9,645 bases of DNA, taken from contig JBFYQC010000102.1 of assembly GCA_041302975.1 (NCBI GenBank), forward strand, positions 1-9,645. The letters run 5' to 3'. The first letter of the stretch is position 1; every line of letters starts with the position of its first letter. The notes below the pieces were generated by a model. The model ran no database searches, was not told where the DNA came from, and worked only from the letters and a program-made list of their open reading frames with translations. Of the stretch, positions 1 to 6,114 are shown one piece after another. This DNA is from UBA6183 sp041302975 (GTDB lineage: Bacteria; Bacteroidota; Bacteroidia; UKL13-3). Made by a program: the position numbers and the translations under genes.

Positions 1-25
1 GTAGTGTGTATAATTTGTTTTTCAT
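1..25 (-). CDS. 5' end of an unidentified leftward gene, cut by the window edge
   Basis: On the minus strand an ATG at 25-23 opens a frame reading M-K-N-K-L-Y-T-L up to the edge. A lysine-rich start followed by hydrophobic residues is how many Bacteroidota signal peptides begin, but eight codons cannot identify a family. The main support is position: it lies downstream of the suf terminator and just after a TTTG-N19-TAACTTTG promoter-like sequence. The predicted leader would be only about seven bases, which is a reason for doubt. The function is unknown. Confidence 0.35.
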
Positions 26-35
26 TCCGTAATAT

Positions 36-66
36 CAAAGTTATCAAATTATTATTTCTTAACAAA
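36..66 (-). promoter_or_regulatory. Candidate Bacteroidota-type promoter (TTTG-N19-TAACTTTG)
   Basis: Read on the minus strand, TTTG lies at 66-63 and TAACTTTG at 43-36, with 19 bases between them. This matches the known Bacteroidota primary-sigma consensus, TTTG at -33 and TAnnTTTG at -7. It sits between the suf terminator and a possible start codon at 25, so it would drive the gene that leaves the window at the left. No transcript start can be seen from sequence alone. Confidence 0.45.
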
Positions 67-90
67 CATTAAATTGCTTTAACCTAAATA

Positions 91-130
91 TTACAAAAGC
101 CCCAATACTTGTATATCGGGGCTTTTGTAA
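91..130 (-). terminator. Perfect 13-bp hairpin terminator of the suf operon
   Basis: TTACAAAAGCCCC (91-103) and GGGGCTTTTGTAA (118-130) are perfect inverted repeats around a 14-base loop. On the minus strand the hairpin begins three bases after the TAA stop of the DUF59 gene. Its 3' arm reads GGGGC then TTTTGTAA, and T-rich sequence follows, as in an intrinsic terminator. The symmetry would let it work in either direction, but the only gene ending here is the suf operon. Confidence 0.85.
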
Positions 131-133
131 TTA

Positions 134-469
134 TTACATAAATCCAAGTTGTAGTTTAGCACTTTCACTCATTAAATCCTGGCTCCATGGTGGATCAAAA
201 GTTATTTTTACCTCCACATTATTTACACCTTCAATGGTAAGTAGTTTATCTTTAATTTCTGCAGGCATGCTTTGGGCTGCCGGACAAAAAGGAGAAGTTA
301 ACGACATGATGATTTCTATATCTAAATCGTTGTTTACGTTTACCTCATAAATCAAACCCAACTCGTAAATGTTTACCGGTATTTCAGGGTCGTATACCGT
401 TTGTATTACCTGAATCGCTTCGTTTTGAACATCAACAAAGTTTTTGGTTGGTTTAGTCGTTTCTTCCAT
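134..469 (-). CDS. DUF59 / MIP18-family iron-sulfur maturation protein (SufT-like), last gene of the suf operon
   Basis: This 111-residue protein is a single DUF59 (MIP18/PaaD-like) domain. The family motif DPEIPVNIYELGLIY is at residues 27-41. The stretch T58-S-P-F-C62-P carries the family's conserved cysteine, and an FDPPWS segment (91-96) precedes the C-terminal helix, as is common in bacterial members of this length. Members coded in suf operons are accessory factors for cytosolic Fe-S protein maturation (SufT), and here the protein is the sixth suf gene. It starts at ATG 469, 60 bases after the sufE stop, and ends three bases before the terminator hairpin. The symbol sufT is often used for such genes, but related DUF59 proteins such as PaaD have other roles, so I leave the symbol blank. 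Family assignment is secure; the exact client proteins cannot be told. Confidence 0.93.
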   Translation of the reverse strand: MEETTKPTKNFVDVQNEAIQVIQTVYDPEIPVNIYELGLIYEVNVNNDLDIEIIMSLTSPFCPAAQSMPAEIKDKLLTIEGVNNVEVKITFDPPWSQDLMSESAKLQLGFM

Positions 470-529
470 AACTCTATTTGGCTCTCGCCTTTTTATATTA
501 TCAATTTTTAGTTCTATATCAAAACAGCA

Positions 530-955
530 CTATGCACCTTTAGTTTTATAGGCCAGTGCGTACAATTTCATTTGTTTAATCATGCTGGCAAAACCATTAC
601 TCCGCTGACTCCCAATCATGCGACTCATGCCAATTTTATCAATAAAAAACAATTCACTGTTTAAAATTTCATCAGGTGTTTGTGTGTTCCAAATACTCCA
701 TAACAAATAAACCAAACCTTTGGTAATTTCGGTATTGCTATCCGCTTCAAAATACACTTTACCATCTGTAAACGTAGGGAAAACCCACACTTTACTTTGA
801 CAACCTTTCACAATATAATCTTCTGTTTTATGCGCATCGGTCATGGTTGGCAATTTTTTACCTAAATCCATTAAGTAAAACAATGTGCTTTCCATGTCTC
901 CATCAAACAAAGAAAAGTTATCTATAATTTCGTTTTGTATTTCGTTGGTAGTCAA
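530..955 (-). CDS. sufE: SufE, sulfur acceptor for the cysteine desulfurase
   Basis: SufE takes the persulfide sulfur from SufS and passes it to the SufBCD scaffold in the cytoplasm. The 141-residue product has the family layout: an N-terminal helix (EIIDNFSLF), the LGKKLP segment (31-36), the acceptor cysteine C52 in GCQSKVW (51-57), an ITKGLVYLL helix around 77-85, and a C-terminal S-x-R-SNG-x-x-SM segment. Length and cysteine position match E. coli SufE (138 aa, C51). The start is TTG at 955. The first ATG, at 895, would remove about 20 residues that align with the N-terminus of known SufE proteins, so TTG is preferred. It lies six bases after the sufS stop, implying translational coupling with its partner enzyme. 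The stop codon is TAG. Confidence 0.95.
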   Translation of the reverse strand: MTTNEIQNEIIDNFSLFDGDMESTLFYLMDLGKKLPTMTDAHKTEDYIVKGCQSKVWVFPTFTDGKVYFEADSNTEITKGLVYLLWSIWNTQTPDEILNSELFFIDKIGMSRMIGSQRSNGFASMIKQMKLYALAYKTKGA

Positions 956-961
956 GGTTTA

Positions 962-2200
962 TTATCTGTTTGAAAATTTAACAATTGAACTTAACGCTTG
1001 CAGCAGTATATCAACTTCTTGGGTGGTATTATACAAAGCAAACGAAGCCCTTACGGTACCTTCCAGTTTAAAACGTTGCATTAATGGTTGTGTGCAATGA
1101 TGCCCGGTTCTTACAGCAATTCCTTTGGCATCCAACATCATCCCTACATCAAAATGATGCATATTGTTTATCACAAACGATTGTACCGAAACTTTATTTG
1201 TTGCCGTTCCCACTAAGGTTATAGCGTTGTTGTTGGTTTGGTTTATTAGGTAAATGCCATCCACAAAATGTTTCATCAATTGATTTTCGTGTGCAGCTAT
1301 ATTTTCTTTACCCAACTCATTTACATAATCTAAAGCAAATTTAAAAGCTATTACATCTCCAATGTTGGGTGTTCCGGCTTCAAACTTATATGGTATTTCG
1401 TTGTAGGTAGTTTTTTCGAAGGTTACTTCTTTAATCATTTCGCCACCACCATGATAAGGAGGCATGACATCTAATAATTCGCGTTTGCCATAAAGCACAC
1501 CTACACCGGTTGGGCCATATAGCTTGTGCGATGATATGGTTAAAAAATCGCAATCTAAAGCTTGCACATCTACTTGCATATGCGAGCAGGCTTGTGCACC
1601 ATCCAACAATACTTTTGCACCAACAGCGTGAGCTTTTTGTATAATTTCTTCAACAGGATTAATGGTTCCGAGTGCATTACTTACCCATACACAAGCTACT
1701 ATTTTTGTTTGAGTTGATAACAGTTGATCAAACTTATCCATCAACAACTCGCCTGAATCATTTATGGGTATTACTTTTAATATTGCTCCTTTTTCTTCAC
1801 AAATCATTTGCCAAGGCACTATGTTACTATGGTGCTCCATAGTAGAAATCAACACCTCATCTCCGGCCTTTAAATTTGCCCTGCCCCAAGTTTGTGCAAC
1901 TAAGTTTATGCCTTCAGTTACACCTTTGGTAAAAATACACTCGGCTTCTTCTTTGGCATTTATAAATTGTTGTATGGTTTTACGCGTGGCTTCAAAATAA
2001 TCGGTAGAGCGTGATGCTAAAGTGTGCGCAGCTCTATGTATGTTAGCATTATCTAACTCATAATATCGTTGTAACGCATCAATAACCTGCTTGGGCTTTT
2101 GTGTGGTAGCCGCATTATCAAAATACACCAATGGCTTTCCGTTAACTTCTTGGTGAAGTATGGGAAACTGCGAACGAATATGTGCTATATTGTTTTTCAT
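962..2200 (-). CDS. sufS: SufS, group II cysteine desulfurase (PLP enzyme)
   Basis: SufS converts L-cysteine to alanine and leaves a persulfide on its active-site cysteine, which SufE then accepts. From ATG 2200 the product is 412 residues, close to the roughly 406 of E. coli SufS. Visible motifs are YFDNAATTQKP near the N-terminus, the E-H-H-S-N segment with H123/H124, the D-G-A-Q-A cofactor segment around residue 200, the Schiff-base lysine K226 in SSHKLYGPTG, the GGGEMI loop, and the catalytic cysteine C369 in RTGHHCTQPLM. The short loop around this cysteine marks the group II (SufS/CsdA) class and not IscS/NifS. The frame stays open to a TTG at 2212, but ATG 2200 gives the normal N-terminus. 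It lies 85 bases after sufD and six bases before sufE. Confidence 0.96.
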   Translation of the reverse strand: MKNNIAHIRSQFPILHQEVNGKPLVYFDNAATTQKPKQVIDALQRYYELDNANIHRAAHTLASRSTDYFEATRKTIQQFINAKEEAECIFTKGVTEGINLVAQTWGRANLKAGDEVLISTMEHHSNIVPWQMICEEKGAILKVIPINDSGELLMDKFDQLLSTQTKIVACVWVSNALGTINPVEEIIQKAHAVGAKVLLDGAQACSHMQVDVQALDCDFLTISSHKLYGPTGVGVLYGKRELLDVMPPYHGGGEMIKEVTFEKTTYNEIPYKFEAGTPNIGDVIAFKFALDYVNELGKENIAAHENQLMKHFVDGIYLINQTNNNAITLVGTATNKVSVQSFVINNMHHFDVGMMLDAKGIAVRTGHHCTQPLMQRFKLEGTVRASFALYNTTQEVDILLQALSSIVKFSNR

Positions 2201-2218
2201 TGTTTTACCCAAATGATC

Positions 2219-2228
2219 ACTAATTAGT
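2219..2228. repeat. 10-bp perfect palindrome in the sufD-sufS spacer
   Basis: ACTAATTAGT at 2219-2228 reads the same on both strands and lies 18 bases upstream of the sufS start codon. It shares its ACTAAT and ATTAGT arms with the longer palindrome in the sufB-sufC spacer. At 10 bp in AT-rich DNA it could easily be chance. I list it because of that resemblance. Confidence 0.4.
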
Positions 2229-2285
2229 AAATAACATGATAAACCTTTGGAATGTGCTTTTCGTTTAAAGTAAACTTATTATACC

Positions 2286-3572
2286 TTAAAGCTTCTGGTC
2301 TATTTGCTGCTCTAGTAATGCAACCAACTCCGGTATTTTAATTTTTTCAGCAATGTCATCAGCAAAAGCATTTAACAATAATTTGCGTGCTACATTTTCA
2401 GGAATACCTCTGCTACGTAAATAAAACATAGGCTCTTCATCCAACTCTCCAATAGTAGCACCATGCGTGCATTTTACATCATCGGCAAAAATTTCTAATT
2501 GCGGTTTGGTGTTAACCGTAGCATCATCGCTTAACAATATGTTTTGGTTACGTTGGTAAGCATTGGTTTTTTGAGCATCTAAATGAACCATAATCTTACC
2601 GTTAAACACCGCAGTAGATTGATCTTTTAAAATGCCTTTATATTTTTCATCACTAAAACAATTTGGTTTTGCATGATCAACACGGGTATGGTTGTCTACA
2701 AAATCTTTTTCATCGGTAACATACAATCCATAAAGTAAACTGTTGCAATTTTCACCATTCATGTAAAAATGAAGGTTATTGCGCACCATTGTTCCATCTA
2801 AAGTTAAAGTAACATGGTTAATATTGGTATCGGCCTCTTGAAAAATTTGGGTAAAGTTATTTTGGTATGATTCTCCACCTTGTTGTTGAATTTTATAATG
2901 TTCAACATGAGCGTTTTTACCTGCATAAGTTTCGGTAACCACATTAGTAAAAGAGGCGTTTGAGCCCACAGCGTAATAAGTTTCTACCAAAGTAACAGAG
3001 CTGCTTTCTTCTGCAACAATTAAGTTACGCGGTTGAGCCAATACATTTAAATCAGAAGCATCGCTGATGTTGAAAATTACCACAGGATGCGCTACTGTTT
3101 TACCTTTAGGTACAAATATAAAAGCACCATCACTTAATAATGCCGTATTTAAAGCATTCATGGCCTCACCCTCCACCTTGGCATACTTGCCAAAATGTTG
3201 GTTAAAGATGGTTTGATTATTTTTACGTGCAGCAGCTATACTTGAAATAACGATGTTGTTATCCTGCTCAATAATTTTTGATAACTCGTGTACCAAAGAA
3301 CCATTAACAAACACCAAAAAGTTGGCAGTAAGTTTTGATTCTATGGATGCATTAAACAATTCGTTAACCAGGCTTTTTATTTCGCAAGTGCTTTGAAATG
3401 TTTTATCAGTAATCGATTTCAAATTGGTGTACTTCCACTCCTCGTGTTTGGTGGTTGGGAAGCCCAATTTTTCAAACTCGGCAAAAGCTTGTTCACGCAA
3501 GGTTAAAAACTCACCTTGTTCGGCTTGTGCTTTATATTGAATGAAATCTTTTTTTATAGTCTCTAATAACAT
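2286..3572 (-). CDS. sufD: SufD, scaffold subunit of the SufBCD complex
   Basis: SufD pairs with SufB through its beta-helix core to form the scaffold on which SufC ATPase drives cluster assembly; it is also linked to iron acquisition. The 428-residue product fits the family (E. coli 423). It has a helical N-terminal region with the TKHEEWKYTN segment (41-50), a long beta-helical middle, the DNHTRVDHAKPNCFSDEKYK segment (293-312), and a C-terminal block with C368-T-H370-G-A-T-I-G-E-L followed by YLRSRGI. H370 corresponds to the histidine at the SufB-SufD interface (H360 in E. coli). These features separate it from SufB, coded two genes upstream. It starts at ATG 3572, 75 bases after the sufC stop; this spacer holds a 14-bp palindrome five bases before the start codon. 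Confidence 0.95.
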   Translation of the reverse strand: MLLETIKKDFIQYKAQAEQGEFLTLREQAFAEFEKLGFPTTKHEEWKYTNLKSITDKTFQSTCEIKSLVNELFNASIESKLTANFLVFVNGSLVHELSKIIEQDNNIVISSIAAARKNNQTIFNQHFGKYAKVEGEAMNALNTALLSDGAFIFVPKGKTVAHPVVIFNISDASDLNVLAQPRNLIVAEESSSVTLVETYYAVGSNASFTNVVTETYAGKNAHVEHYKIQQQGGESYQNNFTQIFQEADTNINHVTLTLDGTMVRNNLHFYMNGENCNSLLYGLYVTDEKDFVDNHTRVDHAKPNCFSDEKYKGILKDQSTAVFNGKIMVHLDAQKTNAYQRNQNILLSDDATVNTKPQLEIFADDVKCTHGATIGELDEEPMFYLRSRGIPENVARKLLLNAFADDIAEKIKIPELVALLEQQIDQKL

Positions 3573-3576
3573 GGTT

Positions 3577-3590
3577 GTATTTTAAAATAC
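3577..3590. repeat. 14-bp perfect palindrome just upstream of the sufD start
   Basis: GTATTTTAAAATAC at 3577-3590 is a perfect palindrome in the sufC-sufD spacer, ending four bases from the sufD ATG on the transcribed strand. In RNA it could fold only as a weak A-U hairpin, but it would lie where the ribosome loads. A protein-binding or mRNA-stability role is possible and unproven. Confidence 0.5.
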
Positions 3591-3647
3591 TTAATTCTAC
3601 GTTAGCTAAATTGGGCCCGTTTCTGAATAAAATTAATGTGATTAGGA

Positions 3648-4412
3648 TTAAGCGTTAGCTTCTTGTTCCACTTCAGTCTTAATCCAGTCGTAACCCTTAA
3701 CCTCTAACTCTTTAGCAAGCGAAGCATCACCACTTTTAACAATTCTTCCTTTGTACAACACGTGCACAAAATCAGGTACGATGTAATCTAATAAACGTTG
3801 ATAATGTGTTATCACTACAAAAGAACGTTCGCCATCTTTTAATTTGTTAACACCTGCAGATACTAAACGTAATGCATCTATATCCAAGCCCGAATCGGTT
3901 TCGTCCATAATGGTTAACTTAGGTTCTAACATGGCCATTTGAAAAACCTCATTACGTTTTTTCTCACCACCACTAAAACCTTCGTTTAAGCTACGACTGG
4001 TTAATGCTTTGTCCATTTCCATCAACTCCATTTTTTCGCGCATAAACTTTAAAAATGCTGTAGCTTCCATAGGTTCTTGACCCAAGTATTTGCGTTTTTC
4101 GTTAATGGCGGTTTTCAAAAAATTGGTAGTACTTACGCCCGGAATTTCAACTGGATATTGGAAAGCCAAAAACACGCCTTCACGAGCTCTGTCTTCAGGC
4201 GACATATCTAATAAATCTTTTCCATTAAAACTAACTTCGCCACCAGTTACAACATAATCAGCTCTACCTGCTAATACTGATGATAAGGTACTTTTTCCAG
4301 CACCGTTTGGGCCCATTATTGCGTGAACTTCACCCGGTTTAACCACCAAGTTTATTCCGTTAAGGATTTTTTTTCCTTCAATTTCTGCTTTTAAATCTTT
4401 AATTTCTAACAT
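3648..4412 (-). CDS. sufC: SufC, ABC-type ATPase of the SufBCD scaffold
   Basis: SufC is the cytosolic ABC ATPase that binds SufB and SufD and whose ATP cycle opens the scaffold for cluster assembly; it is not a transporter. The 254-residue product has every nucleotide-binding element: Walker A GPNGAGKST (34-42), Q-loop Q85 in FLAFQYP, the SufC-type signature FSGGEKKR (146-153), Walker B LTIMDE (166-171) followed by the characteristic TDSGLD (172-177), and switch histidine H203 in ITHYQR. The GEKKRNE and ETDSGLD wording separates SufC from transporter ATPases. No membrane segment is present. It starts at ATG 4412, 37 bases after the sufB stop, and that gap contains a 16-bp palindrome. Assignment is secure. 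Confidence 0.97.
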   Translation of the reverse strand: MLEIKDLKAEIEGKKILNGINLVVKPGEVHAIMGPNGAGKSTLSSVLAGRADYVVTGGEVSFNGKDLLDMSPEDRAREGVFLAFQYPVEIPGVSTTNFLKTAINEKRKYLGQEPMEATAFLKFMREKMELMEMDKALTSRSLNEGFSGGEKKRNEVFQMAMLEPKLTIMDETDSGLDIDALRLVSAGVNKLKDGERSFVVITHYQRLLDYIVPDFVHVLYKGRIVKSGDASLAKELEVKGYDWIKTEVEQEANA

Positions 4413-4429
4413 GACTTTGTTTTTATCAC

Positions 4430-4445
4430 CACTAATTAATTAGTG
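4430..4445. repeat. 16-bp perfect palindrome in the sufB-sufC spacer
   Basis: CACTAATTAATTAGTG at 4430-4445 is a perfect palindrome lying entirely inside the 37-base gap between the sufB stop and the sufC start. As RNA it could form a six-pair stem with a four-base loop. It lacks the G/C-rich stem and T-run of a terminator, so it would more likely be a processing or stability element, or a DNA-binding site. Confidence 0.55.
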
Positions 4446-4449
4446 TTGT

Positions 4450-5895
4450 TTATCCAACTGATCCTTCTAATGACACTGCTAATAATTTTTGTGCTTCAAC
4501 GGCAAACTCCATCGGTAATTGATTCAATACCTCGCGGCAAAAACCATTTACAATTAAACCAATGGCTTCTTCGGTTCCAATACCGCGTTGGTTGCAATAA
4601 AATATCTGGTCTTCACCAATTTTACTGGTACTGGCCTCATGCTCAACCATTGCACTTTTATTGTTAATTTCTATGTATGGGAAGGTGTGAGCCCCACTTC
4701 TATCGCCAATTAACATACTATCGCATTGCGTGTAGTTACGGGCTTTATCGGCCTTTTTATTTACTTTAACCAACCCACGGTATGTATTGTGCGATTTACC
4801 TGCCGATATACCTTTTGAAACTATTCTACTTTTGGTATTTTTACCAATGTGAATCATTTTAGTTCCGGTATCAGCTTGTTGCATATTATTGGTAACGGCT
4901 ACTGAGAAAAATTCACCCACCGAATTATCACCTTTTAAAATGCAACTAGGGTATTTCCAAGTAATAGCACTACCAGTTTCTACTTGGGTCCAACTAATTT
5001 TAGAGTTATCGCCCATACAAATACCGCGCTTGGTAACAAAGTTATAAATACCGCCTTTACCGTTTTTATCACCGGGGTACCAGTTTTGAACAGTAGAGTA
5101 TTTAATCTCTGCATTTTCTAATGCTATTAACTCAACCACCGCTGCGTGTAATTGGTTTTCATCACGCATTGGTGCAGTACAACCTTCCAGGTAACTTACA
5201 TACGAACCTTCATCCGCAATAATTAAAGTACGTTCAAACTGACCTGTATTTTCGGCATTGATACGGAAATAGGTTGACAACTCCATTGGGCAACGAACGC
5301 CTTTAGGAATGTAAACAAAAGATCCATCGCTAAACACGGCTGCATTTAATGCGGCAAAAAAGTTATCGGTGTAAGGTACTACTGAGCTTAGATATTTTTT
5401 AACCAAGTCCGGATGGTCATGCACGGCTTCGCTCATTGAGCAAAAGATAATGCCTTTTTCTTTCAATTGGTCCTTAAACGTAGTAGCTATTGATACAGAA
5501 TCGAATACAGCATCAACAGCCACTCCTGTTAAGCGTTTTTGTTCGCTTAATGATATTCCTAATTTTTCAAAAGTCTTTAATAATTCTGGATCTACCTGAT
5601 CCAAACTATCTAACTTAATCTTTTCTTTGGGTGCAGCATAATAAATGATATCCTGATAATCAACTGCTGGATAGTTGAAATTTTGCCAATTTGGCGTTGA
5701 TAAACCCTGCCAGTATTTAAAAGCTTTTAAACGGTATTCTAGCATCCACTCTGGTTCATTCTTTTTTGCTGAAATAAAACGAATGGTGTCCTCGGTTAAG
5801 CCCTTAGGTGCTGTTTCCATTTCTATATCGGTGGTGAATCCGTACTTGTATTCTTGACCAACCACCTGATCTATAATATCTACTTCTTCTGCCAT
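4450..5895 (-). CDS. sufB: SufB, Fe-S cluster scaffold subunit of the SufBCD complex
   Basis: SufB is the main scaffold on which the nascent cluster forms from sulfur delivered by SufE and iron. The 481-residue product is close to the usual 470-495. Visible marks are the N-terminal EYKYGF segment, KNEPEWMLEYRLKAF (45-59), AVFSDGSFVYIPKGVRCPMELSTYFRIN in the region 186-213, C239 in EGCTAP, and C391 in TQCDSMLIGD, which correspond to the sulfur-handling and cluster-site cysteines C254 and C405 of E. coli SufB. SAMVEHEASTSKIGED follows at 414-429, then FYCNQRGI, the SufB version of the C-terminal block. It is the first gene of the operon. The start at ATG 5895 has an A-rich upstream stretch, and a TACGTTTG promoter element lies 14 bases away. 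Confidence 0.97.
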   Translation of the reverse strand: MAEEVDIIDQVVGQEYKYGFTTDIEMETAPKGLTEDTIRFISAKKNEPEWMLEYRLKAFKYWQGLSTPNWQNFNYPAVDYQDIIYYAAPKEKIKLDSLDQVDPELLKTFEKLGISLSEQKRLTGVAVDAVFDSVSIATTFKDQLKEKGIIFCSMSEAVHDHPDLVKKYLSSVVPYTDNFFAALNAAVFSDGSFVYIPKGVRCPMELSTYFRINAENTGQFERTLIIADEGSYVSYLEGCTAPMRDENQLHAAVVELIALENAEIKYSTVQNWYPGDKNGKGGIYNFVTKRGICMGDNSKISWTQVETGSAITWKYPSCILKGDNSVGEFFSVAVTNNMQQADTGTKMIHIGKNTKSRIVSKGISAGKSHNTYRGLVKVNKKADKARNYTQCDSMLIGDRSGAHTFPYIEINNKSAMVEHEASTSKIGEDQIFYCNQRGIGTEEAIGLIVNGFCREVLNQLPMEFAVEAQKLLAVSLEGSVG

Positions 5896-5904
5896 ATAAT
5901 TTTG

Positions 5905-5923
5905 TTGTGCAAACGTAGCACAA
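5905..5923. promoter_or_regulatory. Operator-like dyad covering the suf -7 element
   Basis: TTGTGC (5905-5910) and GCACAA (5918-5923) are perfect inverted arms around seven bases, 19 bp in all. The seven-base centre plus one arm base is exactly the TACGTTTG element proposed as the sufB -7 box, so a protein bound here would block RNA polymerase. It does not match the Fe-S/iron regulator sites I know (IscR, cyanobacterial SufR, classic Fur box), although 19 bp is a Fur-like length. The dyad is visible; the operator role is inferred. Confidence 0.5.
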
Positions 5924-5941
5924 ATTTATTATTTATTTAAA
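5910..5941 (-). promoter_or_regulatory. Candidate promoter of the suf operon
   Basis: On the minus strand TACGTTTG (5917-5910) matches the Bacteroidota -7 consensus TAnnTTTG exactly. Twenty bases upstream TTTA (5941-5938) matches three of the four bases of the -33 TTTG. Transcription would begin about 10 bases before the sufB ATG at 5895. The -7 box is convincing, the -33 box weak. Confidence 0.55.
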
Positions 5942-5969
5942 CTAAATCTAAACAAGATTACTACTTTTG
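5936..5969 (+). promoter_or_regulatory. Candidate divergent promoter for the response regulator
   Basis: TACTTTTG at 5962-5969 is an exact TAnnTTTG -7 box facing right. The best upstream match is TTTA at 5936-5939 with a 22-base spacer, at the long end of the usual range. It would give a leader of about 140 bases before the ATG at 6115. This leader includes a 29-codon open frame. The -33 segment overlaps that of the leftward suf promoter. Confidence 0.4.
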
Positions 5970-6009
5970 TGTAACAGTTAAATTGTAAAATTGTTCTGGA
6001 TGTATTTCA

Positions 6010-6099
6010 ATGAATGCTAAAATTCTCTTAAAAATGGTGAAGATTAGCGTTTTTAATGGAATAGCCACTAAAATAACAAGTATTATTGTGAACCTTTAA
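6010..6099 (+). CDS. Possible 29-codon small ORF upstream of the response regulator
   Basis: ATG at 6010 opens 29 codons, closed by TAA at 6097-6099, 15 bases before the response regulator ATG and in the same frame. The peptide begins M-N-A-K-I-L-L-K and alternates hydrophobic residues (I, L, V, F) with five lysines, giving a basic, amphipathic or membrane-seeking character. It has no recognisable family. An open frame this short is not statistically unusual in AT-rich DNA. It could be a leader peptide, a small protein or nothing. Position is the only support. Confidence 0.2.
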   Translation: MNAKILLKMVKISVFNGIATKITSIIVNL

Positions 6100-6114
6100 A
6101 CAAATCTGAAACAA

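Noticed and set aside
885..1100. 71-codon plus-strand frame across the sufE/sufS junction
   Set aside because: It runs antisense to two conserved suf genes and has no recognisable protein features.
2201..2212. TTG start at 2212 for sufS
   Set aside because: It adds four residues with no family support; ATG 2200 gives the standard N-terminus and puts the PLP lysine at 226.
3600..3660. Direct repeat CGTTAGCT at 3600-3607 and 3653-3660
   Set aside because: Eight bases, one copy inside the sufC stop region, with no further copies or structure; probably chance.
5896..6114. Known Fe-S or iron operators (IscR, SufR, classic Fur box) before sufB
   Set aside because: No match by eye to these consensus sequences; only the unassigned TTGTGC-N7-GCACAA dyad is present.
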